DNA of 64,000 bases. Origin: Pseudomonas sp. BCA17. GTDB lineage: Bacteria > Pseudomonadota > Gammaproteobacteria > Pseudomonadales > Pseudomonadaceae. The stretch is from NCBI RefSeq assembly GCF_004519405.1, contig NZ_SGWI01000001.1, forward strand, positions 1,612,001-1,676,000. Direction: 5' to 3'. Positions 1 through 8,177 of the stretch are shown one piece after another. The position numbers and the translations under genes are program-made. The notes beneath the pieces are model-generated. The model had not been told where the DNA came from. It saw only the letters and a program-made list of their open reading frames with translations, and made no database searches. The first letter of the stretch is position 1. The number at the start of each line of letters is the position of its first letter.

Positions 1-223
1 CGTAAGGCGCCCAGGACAACGCTGTGGCCAACACGGTCAGCGGCACCACTGCGATACACCACGCAGTCACGCCATGGCTGCGCCAGCCGCGACCACCGGT
101 ATTGAAACGCTGCTCGATACGCCCGGCGAAATTGCCGAACGCCACCAGCGGATGCCAACGCCTGGGCTCACCCAGTAACGCATCCAGCGCCACTGCGGCG
201 ACACACAGCAAGGCCACACTCAT
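1..223 (-). CDS. cobD: Adenosylcobinamide-phosphate synthase CobD/CbiB, N-terminal part (cut by window edge)
   Basis: Only the first 74 codons lie in the window. Translation begins [20 protein letters not shown] and continues with a [19 protein letters not shown] stretch, the hydrophobic start and conserved segment expected of CobD/CbiB. This inner-membrane enzyme attaches the aminopropanol arm to adenosylcobyrate. The ATG overlaps the bluB stop codon (ATGA), so it is the fourth gene of the minus-strand cobO-cobB-bluB-cobD run and should share the riboswitch upstream of cobO. The rest of the gene lies left of position 1. Confidence 0.85.
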   Translation of the reverse strand, partial: MSVALLCVAAVALDALLGEPRRWHPLVAFGNFAGRIEQRFNTGGRGWRSHGVTAWCIAVVPLTVLATALSWAPY

Positions 224-870
224 TGACTCACTCCCCACACATTCTCATACAACATGTCACTCAGCGGCCGTGGTTCGGTCCAGCCTTCGAGCTGCAACAT
301 CGGCGCCGGATAGAACTCGGCCACCGGTCCCAGGCACAGCACCGCCAAGGGTTTCGCCCCGGACGGCAGACCCAGCAGGTCGGCGAGGGCCTGGGGCTCG
401 AACAGCGAGACCCAGCCCATGCCCAGCCCTTCGGCGCGGGCTGCCAGCCACAGATTCTGGATCGCGCAGGACAACGACGCCATGTCCATTTCCGGCAAGG
501 TGCGACGCCCAAAAATATGGCGCTCGCGGTCGTCCATCAACGCCGCCACCAAGACTTCGGCACAGTCGTGGATACCTTCGACCTTGAGCTTCATGAAGTC
601 GTCGGAGCGCTCACCCAAGGCTTCGGCGGTGCGCACGCGCTCCTCCTCCACCAGCTGTTGAATCTGCCCACGCAGTGAGCGGTCGCTGATACGGATAAAC
701 CGCCAGGGTTGCATCAAGCCGACACTGGGCGCCTGGTGCGCGGCCTGGAGTAAACGGTGCAACAGCTCAGGGGCAACCGTGCCGCCGCTGAAGTGACGCA
801 TGTCGCGGCGCTCGGCGATAGCGCGGTACACCGCGTCACGATCGGCCTGGGGGAAAGCGTTGTCACTCAT
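220..870 (-). CDS. bluB: 5,6-dimethylbenzimidazole synthase BluB
   Basis: A 216-residue nitroreductase-fold protein. BluB fragments reduced FMN with oxygen to make 5,6-dimethylbenzimidazole, the lower ligand of cobalamin. MRHFSGG near residues 20-26, the [13 protein letters not shown] segment and a C-terminal GMGWVSLF segment fit the family. I placed the start at MSDNAFPQ (870) because this ATG overlaps the cobB stop as ATGA; a longer reading frame reaching 1035 would run into cobB. An oxygen-dependent lower-ligand gene in the operon implies aerobic cobalamin synthesis. Position between cobB and cobD supports the call. Confidence 0.9.
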   Translation of the reverse strand: MSDNAFPQADRDAVYRAIAERRDMRHFSGGTVAPELLHRLLQAAHQAPSVGLMQPWRFIRISDRSLRGQIQQLVEEERVRTAEALGERSDDFMKLKVEGIHDCAEVLVAALMDDRERHIFGRRTLPEMDMASLSCAIQNLWLAARAEGLGMGWVSLFEPQALADLLGLPSGAKPLAVLCLGPVAEFYPAPMLQLEGWTEPRPLSDMLYENVWGVSQ

Positions 871-2186
871 GGTGTTGTTGCGACCTCGACATCGGGCGCA
901 AACAGCGCGGCAACGGCTTGGGGGTTGGACGGAAAGTAAAAGTGTACGTAGGAAGCGGTCATCCGCCCTTGCCGATAAACGGCTTCGGCACCGCGCCCGC
1001 CGTTGGGGCTCAAGCCGCGGGCGATCGGTTGCCACTCAGTGCTGGTCAGGGAATGGTGATAGGTGTGACCGCGCAATACCCCTTCCGGCAACTCGACACT
1101 TTGCAGGGCCAGAGCCGCCAGTTTCTTTTGCATCACCGCGTCCCCCTGCAGCAGGCCGACCAGCTCCGCCCGCGCACCCTCGACGTCAGTGAGCGAGTCA
1201 AGCAGGTAGAGCATGCCGCCGCATTCGGCGAGCAAGGGTTTGCCGGCGGCGTGATGGGCGCGGATGGCGTCGAGCATCGGTGTATTTTCCGACAGCGCCT
1301 GGTGGTGCAGTTCCGGATAACCGCCAGGCAGGTAGAGGCTGTCGGCCTCAGGCAATTGGCGATCGTGAATCGGCGAAAAGAAGCGTAGTTCGGCGCCCAT
1401 CGCCCGCAACACGTCAAGGCTGGCACCGTAGGTGAAGGCGAACGCTTCGTCGCGGGCCACGGCAATACGCACGCCAGCAAGCAACGGCTCGGCCTTGACC
1501 ACCTCAGGGGCGGCAAAGGTCACCGGCGGCGGCAAAGCCACCTCGCAACTGCTGCCCAGGGCTTGGGCGGCGGCATCCAGGCGTACGTCGAGGTCATTCA
1601 ACTCACTGGCCTGAACCAGGCCCAAGTGACGGCTTGGCAGTTCGATCCCGGTTTCCCGGGACAGTGCGCCGTACCAGCGCAGGCCTTCAGTGAGGCTCCC
1701 TTCGAGCAGTTGCGCATGGCGCAGCGTGCCAACGCGGTTGGCCAGCACGCCGGCGAACGGCAAGTCCGGCTGATAGCGCGCCAGGCCCAGGGCCAGCGCG
1801 CCGAAGGTCTGGGCCATCGCGGTGCCGTCGATCACCCCAAGGACTGGCACGCCGAAGTGTCGGGCCAGGTCGGCGCTGGATGGGGTGCCGTCGAACAGGC
1901 CCATCACGCCTTCGATCAGGATCAGATCGGCCTCCCCCGCTGCTTCCCACAGCAAGCGACGGCTTTCCTGCTCGCCGACCATCCACATGTCCAATTGATA
2001 CACCGGCGCACCGCTGGCACGCTCGTGGATCATCGGATCGAGAAAGTCCGGCCCGCATTTGAACACGCGCACCTTGCGCCCCAGGTTGCGGTGCAAACGG
2101 GCGAGCGCGGCGGTGACGGTGGTTTTGCCCTGGCCGGACGCCGGTGCAGCGATCAATACGGCCGGGCAATGACGGGGCTGATTCAA
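867..2186 (-). CDS. cobB: Cobyrinate / hydrogenobyrinate a,c-diamide synthase CobB
   Basis: A 439-residue protein with an N-terminal ATP-binding domain (P-loop SGQGKTT at about residues 17-23, then KCGPDFLDP). A C-terminal class I glutamine amidotransferase domain carries ECGGMLYL with the nucleophilic Cys and a late His in YVHFYFPSNP. The enzyme amidates the a and c side chains of the corrin ring using glutamine and ATP. Length matches the family. The gene overlaps cobO at its start and bluB at its end by ATGA junctions, so translational coupling is likely. Confidence 0.93.
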   Translation of the reverse strand: MNQPRHCPAVLIAAPASGQGKTTVTAALARLHRNLGRKVRVFKCGPDFLDPMIHERASGAPVYQLDMWMVGEQESRRLLWEAAGEADLILIEGVMGLFDGTPSSADLARHFGVPVLGVIDGTAMAQTFGALALGLARYQPDLPFAGVLANRVGTLRHAQLLEGSLTEGLRWYGALSRETGIELPSRHLGLVQASELNDLDVRLDAAAQALGSSCEVALPPPVTFAAPEVVKAEPLLAGVRIAVARDEAFAFTYGASLDVLRAMGAELRFFSPIHDRQLPEADSLYLPGGYPELHHQALSENTPMLDAIRAHHAAGKPLLAECGGMLYLLDSLTDVEGARAELVGLLQGDAVMQKKLAALALQSVELPEGVLRGHTYHHSLTSTEWQPIARGLSPNGGRGAEAVYRQGRMTASYVHFYFPSNPQAVAALFAPDVEVATTP

Positions 2187-2794
2187 AGCTCGACGCCCTT
2201 CTGTGCCTTGATACCGGCCTGGAACGCGTGCTTGAGCATGCCCATTTCGGTCACGGTGTCACCCATTTCGATCAGTTCGGGCTTGGCGCCACGCCCCGTG
2301 ACCACCACATGCTGCATCGGCGGGCGGGCTTGCAGGTCGCTCAATACCTGATCCAGGTCGAGGTAGCCGTGCTTGAGGGCGATGTTCAACTCATCCAGCA
2401 CCACCAAGCCAATAGTCGGGTCTTGCAACAGTGCTCGGGAAACCGCCCAGGCAGCCTCGGCAGCGGCGATGTCGCGCTGACGGTCCTGGGTTTCCCAGGT
2501 AAAGCCTTCGCCCATCACATGGAAACGCACTTGCTCGGGGAAGCGGCGGAAGAACAATTCTTCGCCGGTGCTGTTACGCCCCTTAATGAACTGCACCACG
2601 CCGCATTGCATGCCATGGCCCATGGCGCGAGCGAGCATGCCGAACGCCGAACTGCTCTTGCCTTTGCCGTTGCCGGTCAGTACCAGCAGCAATCCGCATT
2701 CGTTGGGGGAATTGGCAATGCGCTCATCGATCACGGCTTTTTTGCGCAGCATGCGCGCCAGGTGGCGCTCGTCGCGATCAGGGGAATCAGTCAT
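2183..2794 (-). CDS. cobO: Cob(I)yrinic acid a,c-diamide adenosyltransferase CobO
   Basis: A 203-residue CobA/CobO-type corrinoid adenosyltransferase. GNGKGKSSSAFG is the unusual P-loop that binds ATP, and VVLDELNIALKHGYL and GRGAKPELIEMGDTVTEM are family hallmarks. It transfers the adenosyl group from ATP to cobalt. I chose MTDSPDRDERH (2794) as start because family proteins begin there and a good GGAGAGCTGCC ribosome site precedes it; the open frame continues upstream only into riboswitch sequence. First gene of the cobalamin run and the one directly behind the riboswitch. Confidence 0.93.
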   Translation of the reverse strand: MTDSPDRDERHLARMLRKKAVIDERIANSPNECGLLLVLTGNGKGKSSSAFGMLARAMGHGMQCGVVQFIKGRNSTGEELFFRRFPEQVRFHVMGEGFTWETQDRQRDIAAAEAAWAVSRALLQDPTIGLVVLDELNIALKHGYLDLDQVLSDLQARPPMQHVVVTGRGAKPELIEMGDTVTEMGMLKHAFQAGIKAQKGVEL

Positions 2795-2839
2795 GGCAGC
2801 TCTCCGTTGGGGCTGAACAAAAACGGCGGGCAGAAAAGA

Positions 2840-2880
2840 AAAAAACAGACAGCCAAGCATCGCCCACCGTGATGCTGTTG
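2840..2880 (-). terminator. Possible terminator hairpin in the riboswitch expression platform
   Basis: Reading the minus strand, AGCATC and GATGCT (2876-2871 and 2861-2856) can pair across a 9-base loop, and CCA/TGG can extend the stem. A run of seven T follows about ten bases later. This lies between the aptamer and the cobO start, where a ligand-controlled terminator would be expected. The stem is short, so the mechanism is inferred. Confidence 0.45.
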
Positions 2881-2885
2881 GATGC

Positions 2886-3112
2886 TTCAGGCCGGTCTCC
2901 GGGCTCATGAGTGGCGCTCTACAAAAGAACAGGCCGACGTTGCGCCTTCCCATATCGCACGGCGATACAGTGGCAAAAGGCAGCGTCTTGACTCATTTAC
3001 CGTTGCGGGGGCAGCGCCGGAATCGCGGCAGCACTGTGTACAAGTGCGCTCACTCACCGGCTTCCCTGTTTCACTCTGTCGACCCACGGGTCACAGAGCA
3101 CCTGGAACAAGC
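2886..3112 (-). promoter_or_regulatory. Cobalamin (B12) riboswitch
   Basis: On the minus strand the leader holds the signature elements of the cobalamin aptamer. AACAGGGAAGCCGGTG lies near 3075-3059, GCCACTG lies in the middle, and the B12 box AGCCCGGAGACCGGCCTG is at 2905-2888. The order, spacing and position upstream of cobO match the known class. When adenosylcobalamin accumulates it should lower expression of cobO-cobB-bluB-cobD. Outer boundaries are approximate. Confidence 0.93.
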
Positions 3113-3160
3113 CGCGAAGGTTAGTGGGTTGGGGGTGGAGCGTCAATTAAAGCTGGCCAG

Positions 3161-3214
3161 ACAACCCAAAGCTGCAAGCGGGCATTGCACCCGCTTGTTG
3201 CAGCTTTGGGTTGT
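3161..3214. terminator. Long hairpin between the NlpC gene and the cobalamin leader
   Basis: ACAACCCAAAGCTGCAAGCG with two further G (3161-3182) pairs with 3190-3214, with a 7-base loop and a 3-base bulge (TTG). It sits just after the stop of the minus-strand NlpC/P60 gene. A T-rich stretch (GTTTTAT) follows on the plus strand, but no clear U-tract follows on the minus strand. It may act as a barrier or terminator, or be a REP-like palindrome. Confidence 0.6.
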
Positions 3215-3217
3215 GTT

Positions 3218-3754
3218 TTATGGATTGCGAGCCAGGTTTGCTGGCAGCACGCGCTTGGCAGTCAAATAAGCATTTTGCCAATACGCCTTGGACAACGTAT
3301 CCAGTTTTACCGTGCCGCCAGTCTGCGGTGCGTGCACAAAGCGGCCCTCACCTACGTAGATCCCAGCGTGGCTGACCTGCGAACCACCACCCGTGGCGAA
3401 AAACAGCAGGTCACCGGTTTGCAGGTTTTCCTCACTGACGTTCTGGGCCCGCATCACGATCAATTCACGGGTCGTGCGTGGCAACGAGATGCCCGCCGCA
3501 TCACGGTAGACAAAACCGATCAGGCCACTGCAATCGAACCCGGAATCCGGCGTGTTGCCACCCCAACGATAAGGCGTGCCAACCAGGCCCAGCGCACGGA
3601 AGAGCACATCTTCGGCAGCAGGCGAGAAACTCTGCGTGGAGTAATTGAACACCGGCTTGGGCTTGACGGCCACTGGAGCGGGTGGTGGGCGGCTTGCGCA
3701 GGCACTGAGGAGCGCGGCACAAACAAGCAGAATGAGGCGGGCTGAGGTCGACAT
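3218..3754 (-). CDS. NlpC/P60 family lipoprotein, putative cell-wall peptidase (1)
   Basis: A 178-residue protein with a lipoprotein signal peptide (LILLVCAALLSAC, lipobox LSAC) followed by one NlpC/P60 domain. Catalytic Cys is in FDCSGLIGFVYRDAAG, His in SQVSHAGIYVGEG, and the third polar position is probably the His in FVHAPQTGG. Family members cut D-Glu-mDAP bonds in peptidoglycan stem peptides. I start at MSTSARL, the natural beginning of the signal peptide; 23 extra upstream codons would destroy it. It lies next to a second, related gene in the same orientation. Confidence 0.88.
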   Translation of the reverse strand: MSTSARLILLVCAALLSACASRPPPAPVAVKPKPVFNYSTQSFSPAAEDVLFRALGLVGTPYRWGGNTPDSGFDCSGLIGFVYRDAAGISLPRTTRELIVMRAQNVSEENLQTGDLLFFATGGGSQVSHAGIYVGEGRFVHAPQTGGTVKLDTLSKAYWQNAYLTAKRVLPANLARNP

Positions 3755-3899
3755 GGGCAGAACAATCCTGGTCTGGATGCGGCTTTTCGCTGCCGAACGC
3801 TGAAAACCAGAACGCGCAAGCAAAGCTTGCGCGAACGGATTCCAACAATATCCAGGGATTCTAGCGCTTACACGTCAAACTTCAAGTATCACTTTAACT

Positions 3900-4529
3900 T
3901 TACTTGCTAGCGGTAACCGTAGTCGGGGCCATGGCAAGGGCGCGCTTGGCTTCGATGAAGGTTTTGCTCCAGTAGCTATCACCCAGGCTGTCGACGCGGA
4001 CACCGCCACTGCGGCGGCTGCTGGAGTGAATAAACTGGTTATCGCCCAAGTAGATACCGGCGTGACTGACACGACCACGACCCGCCGTACTGAAGAAAAG
4101 CAGATCACCCGGCTTGAGGTTGTTGCGTGCGACCAACGGTGCATTCACGTTGATCATTTCGCGCGTCGAGCGTGGCAGGTTCATGCCAGCCTCTTCACGA
4201 AACAGGTAGCCGATAAAGCCGCTGCAGTCGAAACCGGCTTCAGAGGTACCGCCGAAACGGTAACGGGTACCGATCAGGGACATGCCGCGTTCAAGAATGC
4301 TGTCGGCCAGAACTGGAAGCTGATAAGGCTTGTTGCCGTCGAAATTGGCCAGTTCTTTCTCGGTTGCCACTTCCTCTTCATAGACAGTTGAAGACTGGGA
4401 AGCGACGAATTTTGCCTGGGACTGCTGTTGGGTCTTGTGCTGCTCAGCCACTTGTTGAGGGTGGGAGGCGCAACCAAACAACAGGGTAACAAGTGCGAGA
4501 GGCACGAGGGGTGCGAAGCGATTTAGCAT
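3900..4529 (-). CDS. NlpC/P60 family lipoprotein, putative cell-wall peptidase (2)
   Basis: A 209-residue relative of the neighbouring gene. Signal peptide MLNRFAPLVPLALVTLLFGC with a lipobox Cys, a Gln-rich and charged linker to about residue 75, then an NlpC/P60 domain. Catalytic Cys lies in FDCSGFIGYLFREEAG and His in RVSHAGIYLGDNQFIHS. The longer linker distinguishes it from its neighbour. A GTG two codons upstream is an alternative start. Predicted outer-membrane-anchored endopeptidase acting on peptidoglycan; the exact cross-link or peptide cut cannot be told from sequence. Confidence 0.88.
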   Translation of the reverse strand: MLNRFAPLVPLALVTLLFGCASHPQQVAEQHKTQQQSQAKFVASQSSTVYEEEVATEKELANFDGNKPYQLPVLADSILERGMSLIGTRYRFGGTSEAGFDCSGFIGYLFREEAGMNLPRSTREMINVNAPLVARNNLKPGDLLFFSTAGRGRVSHAGIYLGDNQFIHSSSRRSGGVRVDSLGDSYWSKTFIEAKRALAMAPTTVTASK

Positions 4530-4742
4530 GGGCACGACCGTGGCTGATATGTAAAGAAGTCGAGACTATGCCTTCTATCACATCGATTTGCAAATTCAAT
4601 CGCGATCTATGTGACTTATCGTTTTGACCCCGACATCTAAGCCCTTAACACCCTGTACCCGCCTTTTGCGTGGCAAAACCGGCCCAAACGCAGGTTTTCT
4701 GGCGCCTGAAATATGCCGAAAGCCCTGAAATGACTGGGCTGG

Positions 4743-5447
4743 CTACCAGCCGAGGGTTTCCTTGAGGAAGGGGATAGTCAGCTTGCGCTGGGCTTGCAAA
4801 GAGGCCTGATCGAGCTGTTCGAGCAAATCGAACAACGCGCTCATGCTGCGGGTGCCACGGGTGAGGATAAAGTGCCCGACTTCGTCGGTGAGGTGCAGGC
4901 CGCGACGGGATGCACGCAGTTGCAGGGCACGCAGCTTGTCCTCGTCGGACAACGGGCGCATCTGGAAGATCAGTGCCAGGGTCAGGCGTGATTTAAGGTC
5001 GGCCAGCTTCACCGGCAGTTCACGCGGCGACGTAGAGGCGGCAATCAACAAGCGCCGACCACTGTCGCGCAAGCGGTTGAACAGGTGAAACAGCGCTTCT
5101 TCCCACTCCGCCTTGCCGGCGATCGCTTGCAGATCATCCAGGCACACCAGTTCGTACTGCTCAAGATGGTCGAAGATCCCGATACCGCGGTCCATCAACT
5201 CAGCCAACGGCAGGTAAACCGCCGGCTCCCCCATCTGCTCGAAACGCAAACACGCGGCCTGCAACAGGTGAGTACGCCCCACGCCGTGCTTGCCCCACAG
5301 ATAGATCAGGCTTTCCGTCCACCCGGCGTCGGCTTCGCAAAGCCGCTCGACATAGCCGAGTGCAGCGGCATTGGCGCCTGGGTAGTAGTTGATAAAGGTG
5401 GCGTCATCACGCAGACGCACACCTAGGGGCAGCTGAATCGGTTTCAT
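4743..5447 (-). CDS. hda: DnaA regulatory inactivator Hda
   Basis: A 234-residue DnaA-paralogous AAA+ protein. The N-terminal IQLPLGVRL is a beta-clamp-binding motif. GKHGVGRTHLLQA is a Walker A variant, VCLDDLQ the Walker B, and SRLTLALIFQMRPL is the arginine-finger region. Hda with the loaded clamp promotes hydrolysis of DnaA-bound ATP and so limits re-initiation of replication. The length is that of Hda and there is no C-terminal DnaA DNA-binding domain. A 205-bp gap separates it from the upstream membrane protein gene, with a terminator inside. Confidence 0.92.
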   Translation of the reverse strand: MKPIQLPLGVRLRDDATFINYYPGANAAALGYVERLCEADAGWTESLIYLWGKHGVGRTHLLQAACLRFEQMGEPAVYLPLAELMDRGIGIFDHLEQYELVCLDDLQAIAGKAEWEEALFHLFNRLRDSGRRLLIAASTSPRELPVKLADLKSRLTLALIFQMRPLSDEDKLRALQLRASRRGLHLTDEVGHFILTRGTRSMSALFDLLEQLDQASLQAQRKLTIPFLKETLGW

Positions 5448-5610
5448 GCTGACTGAACGGCTCCAAACGAACCGTTAGTGGCCTCTGTGTAAAGTTTGCA
5501 AAGTTTATACCCGTGACGCCACGCGCACAATGCAGCAGACCACAAGCAAAATCAAAGGTTTGCGTTAACCCAAGGCGATTTGCGCAAATTGTTTGACACA
5601 CCGCCCCCAG

Positions 5611-5645
5611 AAAAAACAAACCCGGCTGAGGCCGGGTTTGTTTAC
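5611..5645 (-). terminator. Rho-independent terminator after the PerM-like gene
   Basis: AAACAAACCCGGC, loop TGAG, then GCCGGGTTTGTTT form a perfect 13-bp stem; the minus strand then continues with a T-run. It lies 8 bases beyond the stop of the minus-strand membrane protein gene. Confidence 0.88.
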
Positions 5646-5652
5646 GCAGAGG

Positions 5653-6726
5653 TTACAGATCAGGATCTTCAACCCCCGTGTACACATCGGAATCCTTGTA
5701 CAGATCGTGCACATGGCGCACCAGCACCATGATCACCGCCGCCACCGGCAACGCCAGCAGGATACCGGTGAAGCCGAACAACTCACCGCCCGCCAGGATC
5801 GCAAAGATGACCGCCACCGGGTGCAGGCCAATCCGGTCGCCCACCAGCAACGGGGTCAACACCATGCCCTCCAGAGCCTGGCCTACCATGAACACGGCGA
5901 CAATCCCCAGCATCGGGTACAGGTCGCCGCCAAACTGGAACAACCCCGCCACCAACGCCGCGCCGATACCGATCACAAAGCCCATGTACGGGACGATAGC
6001 TGCCAACCCGGCGATCAAGCCGATCAACAGGCCAAGCTCCAGACCAATCGCCATCAAACCGGCGGCATAGATGATCCCGAGCGCCAGCATCACCAACAAC
6101 TGGCCTCGCACGAACGCACCGAGCACTTCATGGCACTCATGCGCCAGGGACACAATGCGCTCCTCACGGTCACGCGGCAGCAGGCTGCGGATCTTGGCCA
6201 TCATGATGTCCCAGTCACGCAGCAAGTAAAACGCCACCACCGGGATCAGCACCAGGTTGGTCAGCCAACCGATCAGCGCCAGGCTGGAGGCTGTGGCCTG
6301 GCTGAGGACTGCACCGACGATATCGGTGGTCTGCCCCATGTGTTCACTGATTGCCGCCTTGACCTTGTCGAACTTCCAGAAGCCATCCGCCAGCCCCAGC
6401 TTGGCCTGGGCCCAAGGCATCGCCGTGTGCTGCAGCCAGTCGAGCATTTGGGGCGCCAGCTCATACAAGCGAAACAACTGCTTGGCCAGCATCGGCACCA
6501 GCACCAACACCAATGTGGTGATGATCAAGGTAAACAAGACAAACACCGTCACCACACCCCAAGTGCGTGACATGCCGACTTTCTCCAGGCGATCCACCAC
6601 GGGATCGAACAGATAAGCGAGCAGCAACGCGACCAGGAACGGCGTCAGGATCGAATGCAGCAAGAATACAAAAACGCACAGCAGGACAATCCCGCCAAGC
6701 CACACCCAACGACGCGTATCCGCCAT
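5653..6726 (-). CDS. AI-2E / PerM family membrane transport protein
   Basis: A 357-residue inner-membrane protein with about eight hydrophobic segments, including an early pair (LGGIVLLCVFVFLLHSI and LVALLLAYLFDPVVDRLEK) and a late glycine-rich group (LIGLIAGLAAIVPYMGFVIG). PYMGFVIG and the C-terminal LVGDRIGLHPVAVIFAIL are typical of the family once named after AI-2 exporter TqsA and PerM. The substrate is unknown. I chose MADTRRW (6726) because GGAG lies at good spacing before it; the ATG four codons upstream has no comparable site. Lies between the DUF2066 gene and hda on the same strand. Confidence 0.85.
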   Translation of the reverse strand: MADTRRWVWLGGIVLLCVFVFLLHSILTPFLVALLLAYLFDPVVDRLEKVGMSRTWGVVTVFVLFTLIITTLVLVLVPMLAKQLFRLYELAPQMLDWLQHTAMPWAQAKLGLADGFWKFDKVKAAISEHMGQTTDIVGAVLSQATASSLALIGWLTNLVLIPVVAFYLLRDWDIMMAKIRSLLPRDREERIVSLAHECHEVLGAFVRGQLLVMLALGIIYAAGLMAIGLELGLLIGLIAGLAAIVPYMGFVIGIGAALVAGLFQFGGDLYPMLGIVAVFMVGQALEGMVLTPLLVGDRIGLHPVAVIFAILAGGELFGFTGILLALPVAAVIMVLVRHVHDLYKDSDVYTGVEDPDL

Positions 6727-6781
6727 AAACCACTCCATCTGTTATTGGCTTCCTCCCTCTATATAGAAGAAGGAAGATCAT

Positions 6782-7822
6782 TTACCAATGAAAACGTAAC
6801 TGTGCCTGCGGCTCTGGGGCCACGGGCGCTTGTGCACCAGTTGCTACCGGCTGCTGGGCCGGCACTTCACCGGGCGGCGTTTCCTGCAACTTCGCCAGGG
6901 TCAACTGAGTACGCAACTGGTCGGCACTGCCATTGACCCGATACACAATACGACTGCCATCCACGAGCAACGGCTGGCCACCAAAGGGCTCCAGAAGATG
7001 GCCCAAGGCAGCGTAGCGCTGCAGGTTCATACCCTGCACTTCCAGCAACTGCTCGGTACTGACACCAGGCTTGACGGCAAAACGTGGCGCCAGCTTTTGA
7101 CTGATGGCCAACATCACGGCATCGGCCACCGCGCCCGTATCAGAACCCTGGACGGTGCCCTGCTCACTGTTGTCGCCCAGCCACAGGCGCCATTTGGCCT
7201 GCCACTGATTACCCTCCTGCCGGGCGTGCACCGCCAGCAATGCGTCGGCGCCGTAACGTTCAGAGGCTGCGCGCAGCGGCGTGGCGTCCGCGCTTTCAAG
7301 ATTAGGCGCCGTGGCGACCACCTGTTCATCCAGGTCGCCCAGCGGCAAGCGCAATGGCAAGCCACGGTGTTGCGCGGCCCGGCGCAAGGCCTGGGCAACG
7401 GCCTGGCCATCGCCGACCAGGCTGCTGCCGTCAGTGGAATCGTTGAGCCACCAGCCAAGAATCGACGGTCGGTTGCTACCCCAGATTGCCAGGCCCGCCT
7501 GACGCAACGCGCGATCGGTGCTCACCGGGTCGAAGTCCACCTGCAGGCTTTCCGGCGGGCCGGCGTCGTAGCCGTACTGGGTAATGATCTGCTGCGGGTC
7601 TTTGCGAATTGCCGACAGGCCCGGCCCATCGGCAGCCTTGGCATCACCGGTCAGGCGGATCACCAGGGTCTGCACGGCGCGCTGAGTCGCCTGATCGCGC
7701 TCTTGGGGCGACTGACTGCTGACGGGTTCAAGTACTTGATAGAGGCCATTGAGGGTTTCGGCATGACTCGCCAGGCTGACCAACGACAAACAACCTGCAA
7801 AAAAGAATTTACACAAACGCAT
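6782..7822 (-). CDS. DUF2066 domain-containing secreted protein
   Basis: A 346-residue protein with a clear signal peptide (MRLCKFFFAGCLSLVSLASHA). The conserved pattern near residues 25-115 (LYQVLEPVSSQSPQERDQAT, LVIRLTGD, QYGYDAGP and the DPVSTDRALRQAGLAIWG stretch) fits DUF2066. The last ~40 residues are Pro/Ala/Gln-rich. It is probably periplasmic or envelope-associated; no activity is known. The signal peptide fixes the start, since 30 upstream in-frame codons have no ribosome site. It shares strand and short spacing (55 bp) with the PerM-like gene. Confidence 0.85.
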   Translation of the reverse strand: MRLCKFFFAGCLSLVSLASHAETLNGLYQVLEPVSSQSPQERDQATQRAVQTLVIRLTGDAKAADGPGLSAIRKDPQQIITQYGYDAGPPESLQVDFDPVSTDRALRQAGLAIWGSNRPSILGWWLNDSTDGSSLVGDGQAVAQALRRAAQHRGLPLRLPLGDLDEQVVATAPNLESADATPLRAASERYGADALLAVHARQEGNQWQAKWRLWLGDNSEQGTVQGSDTGAVADAVMLAISQKLAPRFAVKPGVSTEQLLEVQGMNLQRYAALGHLLEPFGGQPLLVDGSRIVYRVNGSADQLRTQLTLAKLQETPPGEVPAQQPVATGAQAPVAPEPQAQLRFHW

Positions 7823-8177
7823 GGAAGATTCCCGAACGACAAATTTAACGGGTAGAACAGGCCGCCTGAACTCGGCTTGGCAAGGCTGTGACCACACCGA
7901 CCGACAAAACATTCACAGGAGCCCGGCAAGTTTTCGTACTGTCATAACGATAGCGGGTTAAAGGCTATACCTTAATACACGCCATGACAGAGGCAATCAG
8001 CAATTTTCAGCCGCGTTTTTTAACCTTTATGGCCCTGCCCGTCGGCCCGAGGATGGCCGCTGCCCTTCAAGCCTGATAAAATCGCGCGCCTTCGCAGACC
8101 GTCAATGGCTGGGCCTTTTACCAAAAGCCCCTGCCCGCTCGGTCGTTACCCCTGAATCCCCCCTAAAGGCCTGGATC
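7823..8177. other. Divergent intergenic region DUF2066 / purM (355 bp)
   Basis: No open frame is supported here. It must hold promoters for the two divergent genes. TGATAAAAT at 8074-8082 is the best -10-like sequence for purM. AAAGG at about 8165-8169 serves as the purM ribosome site. No operator-like dyad stood out. Confidence 0.5.

Noticed and set aside
867..1035. N-terminal extension of bluB to 1035
   Set aside because: Would overlap cobB by 168 bp; the ATG at 870 gives the family N-terminus and an ATGA junction.
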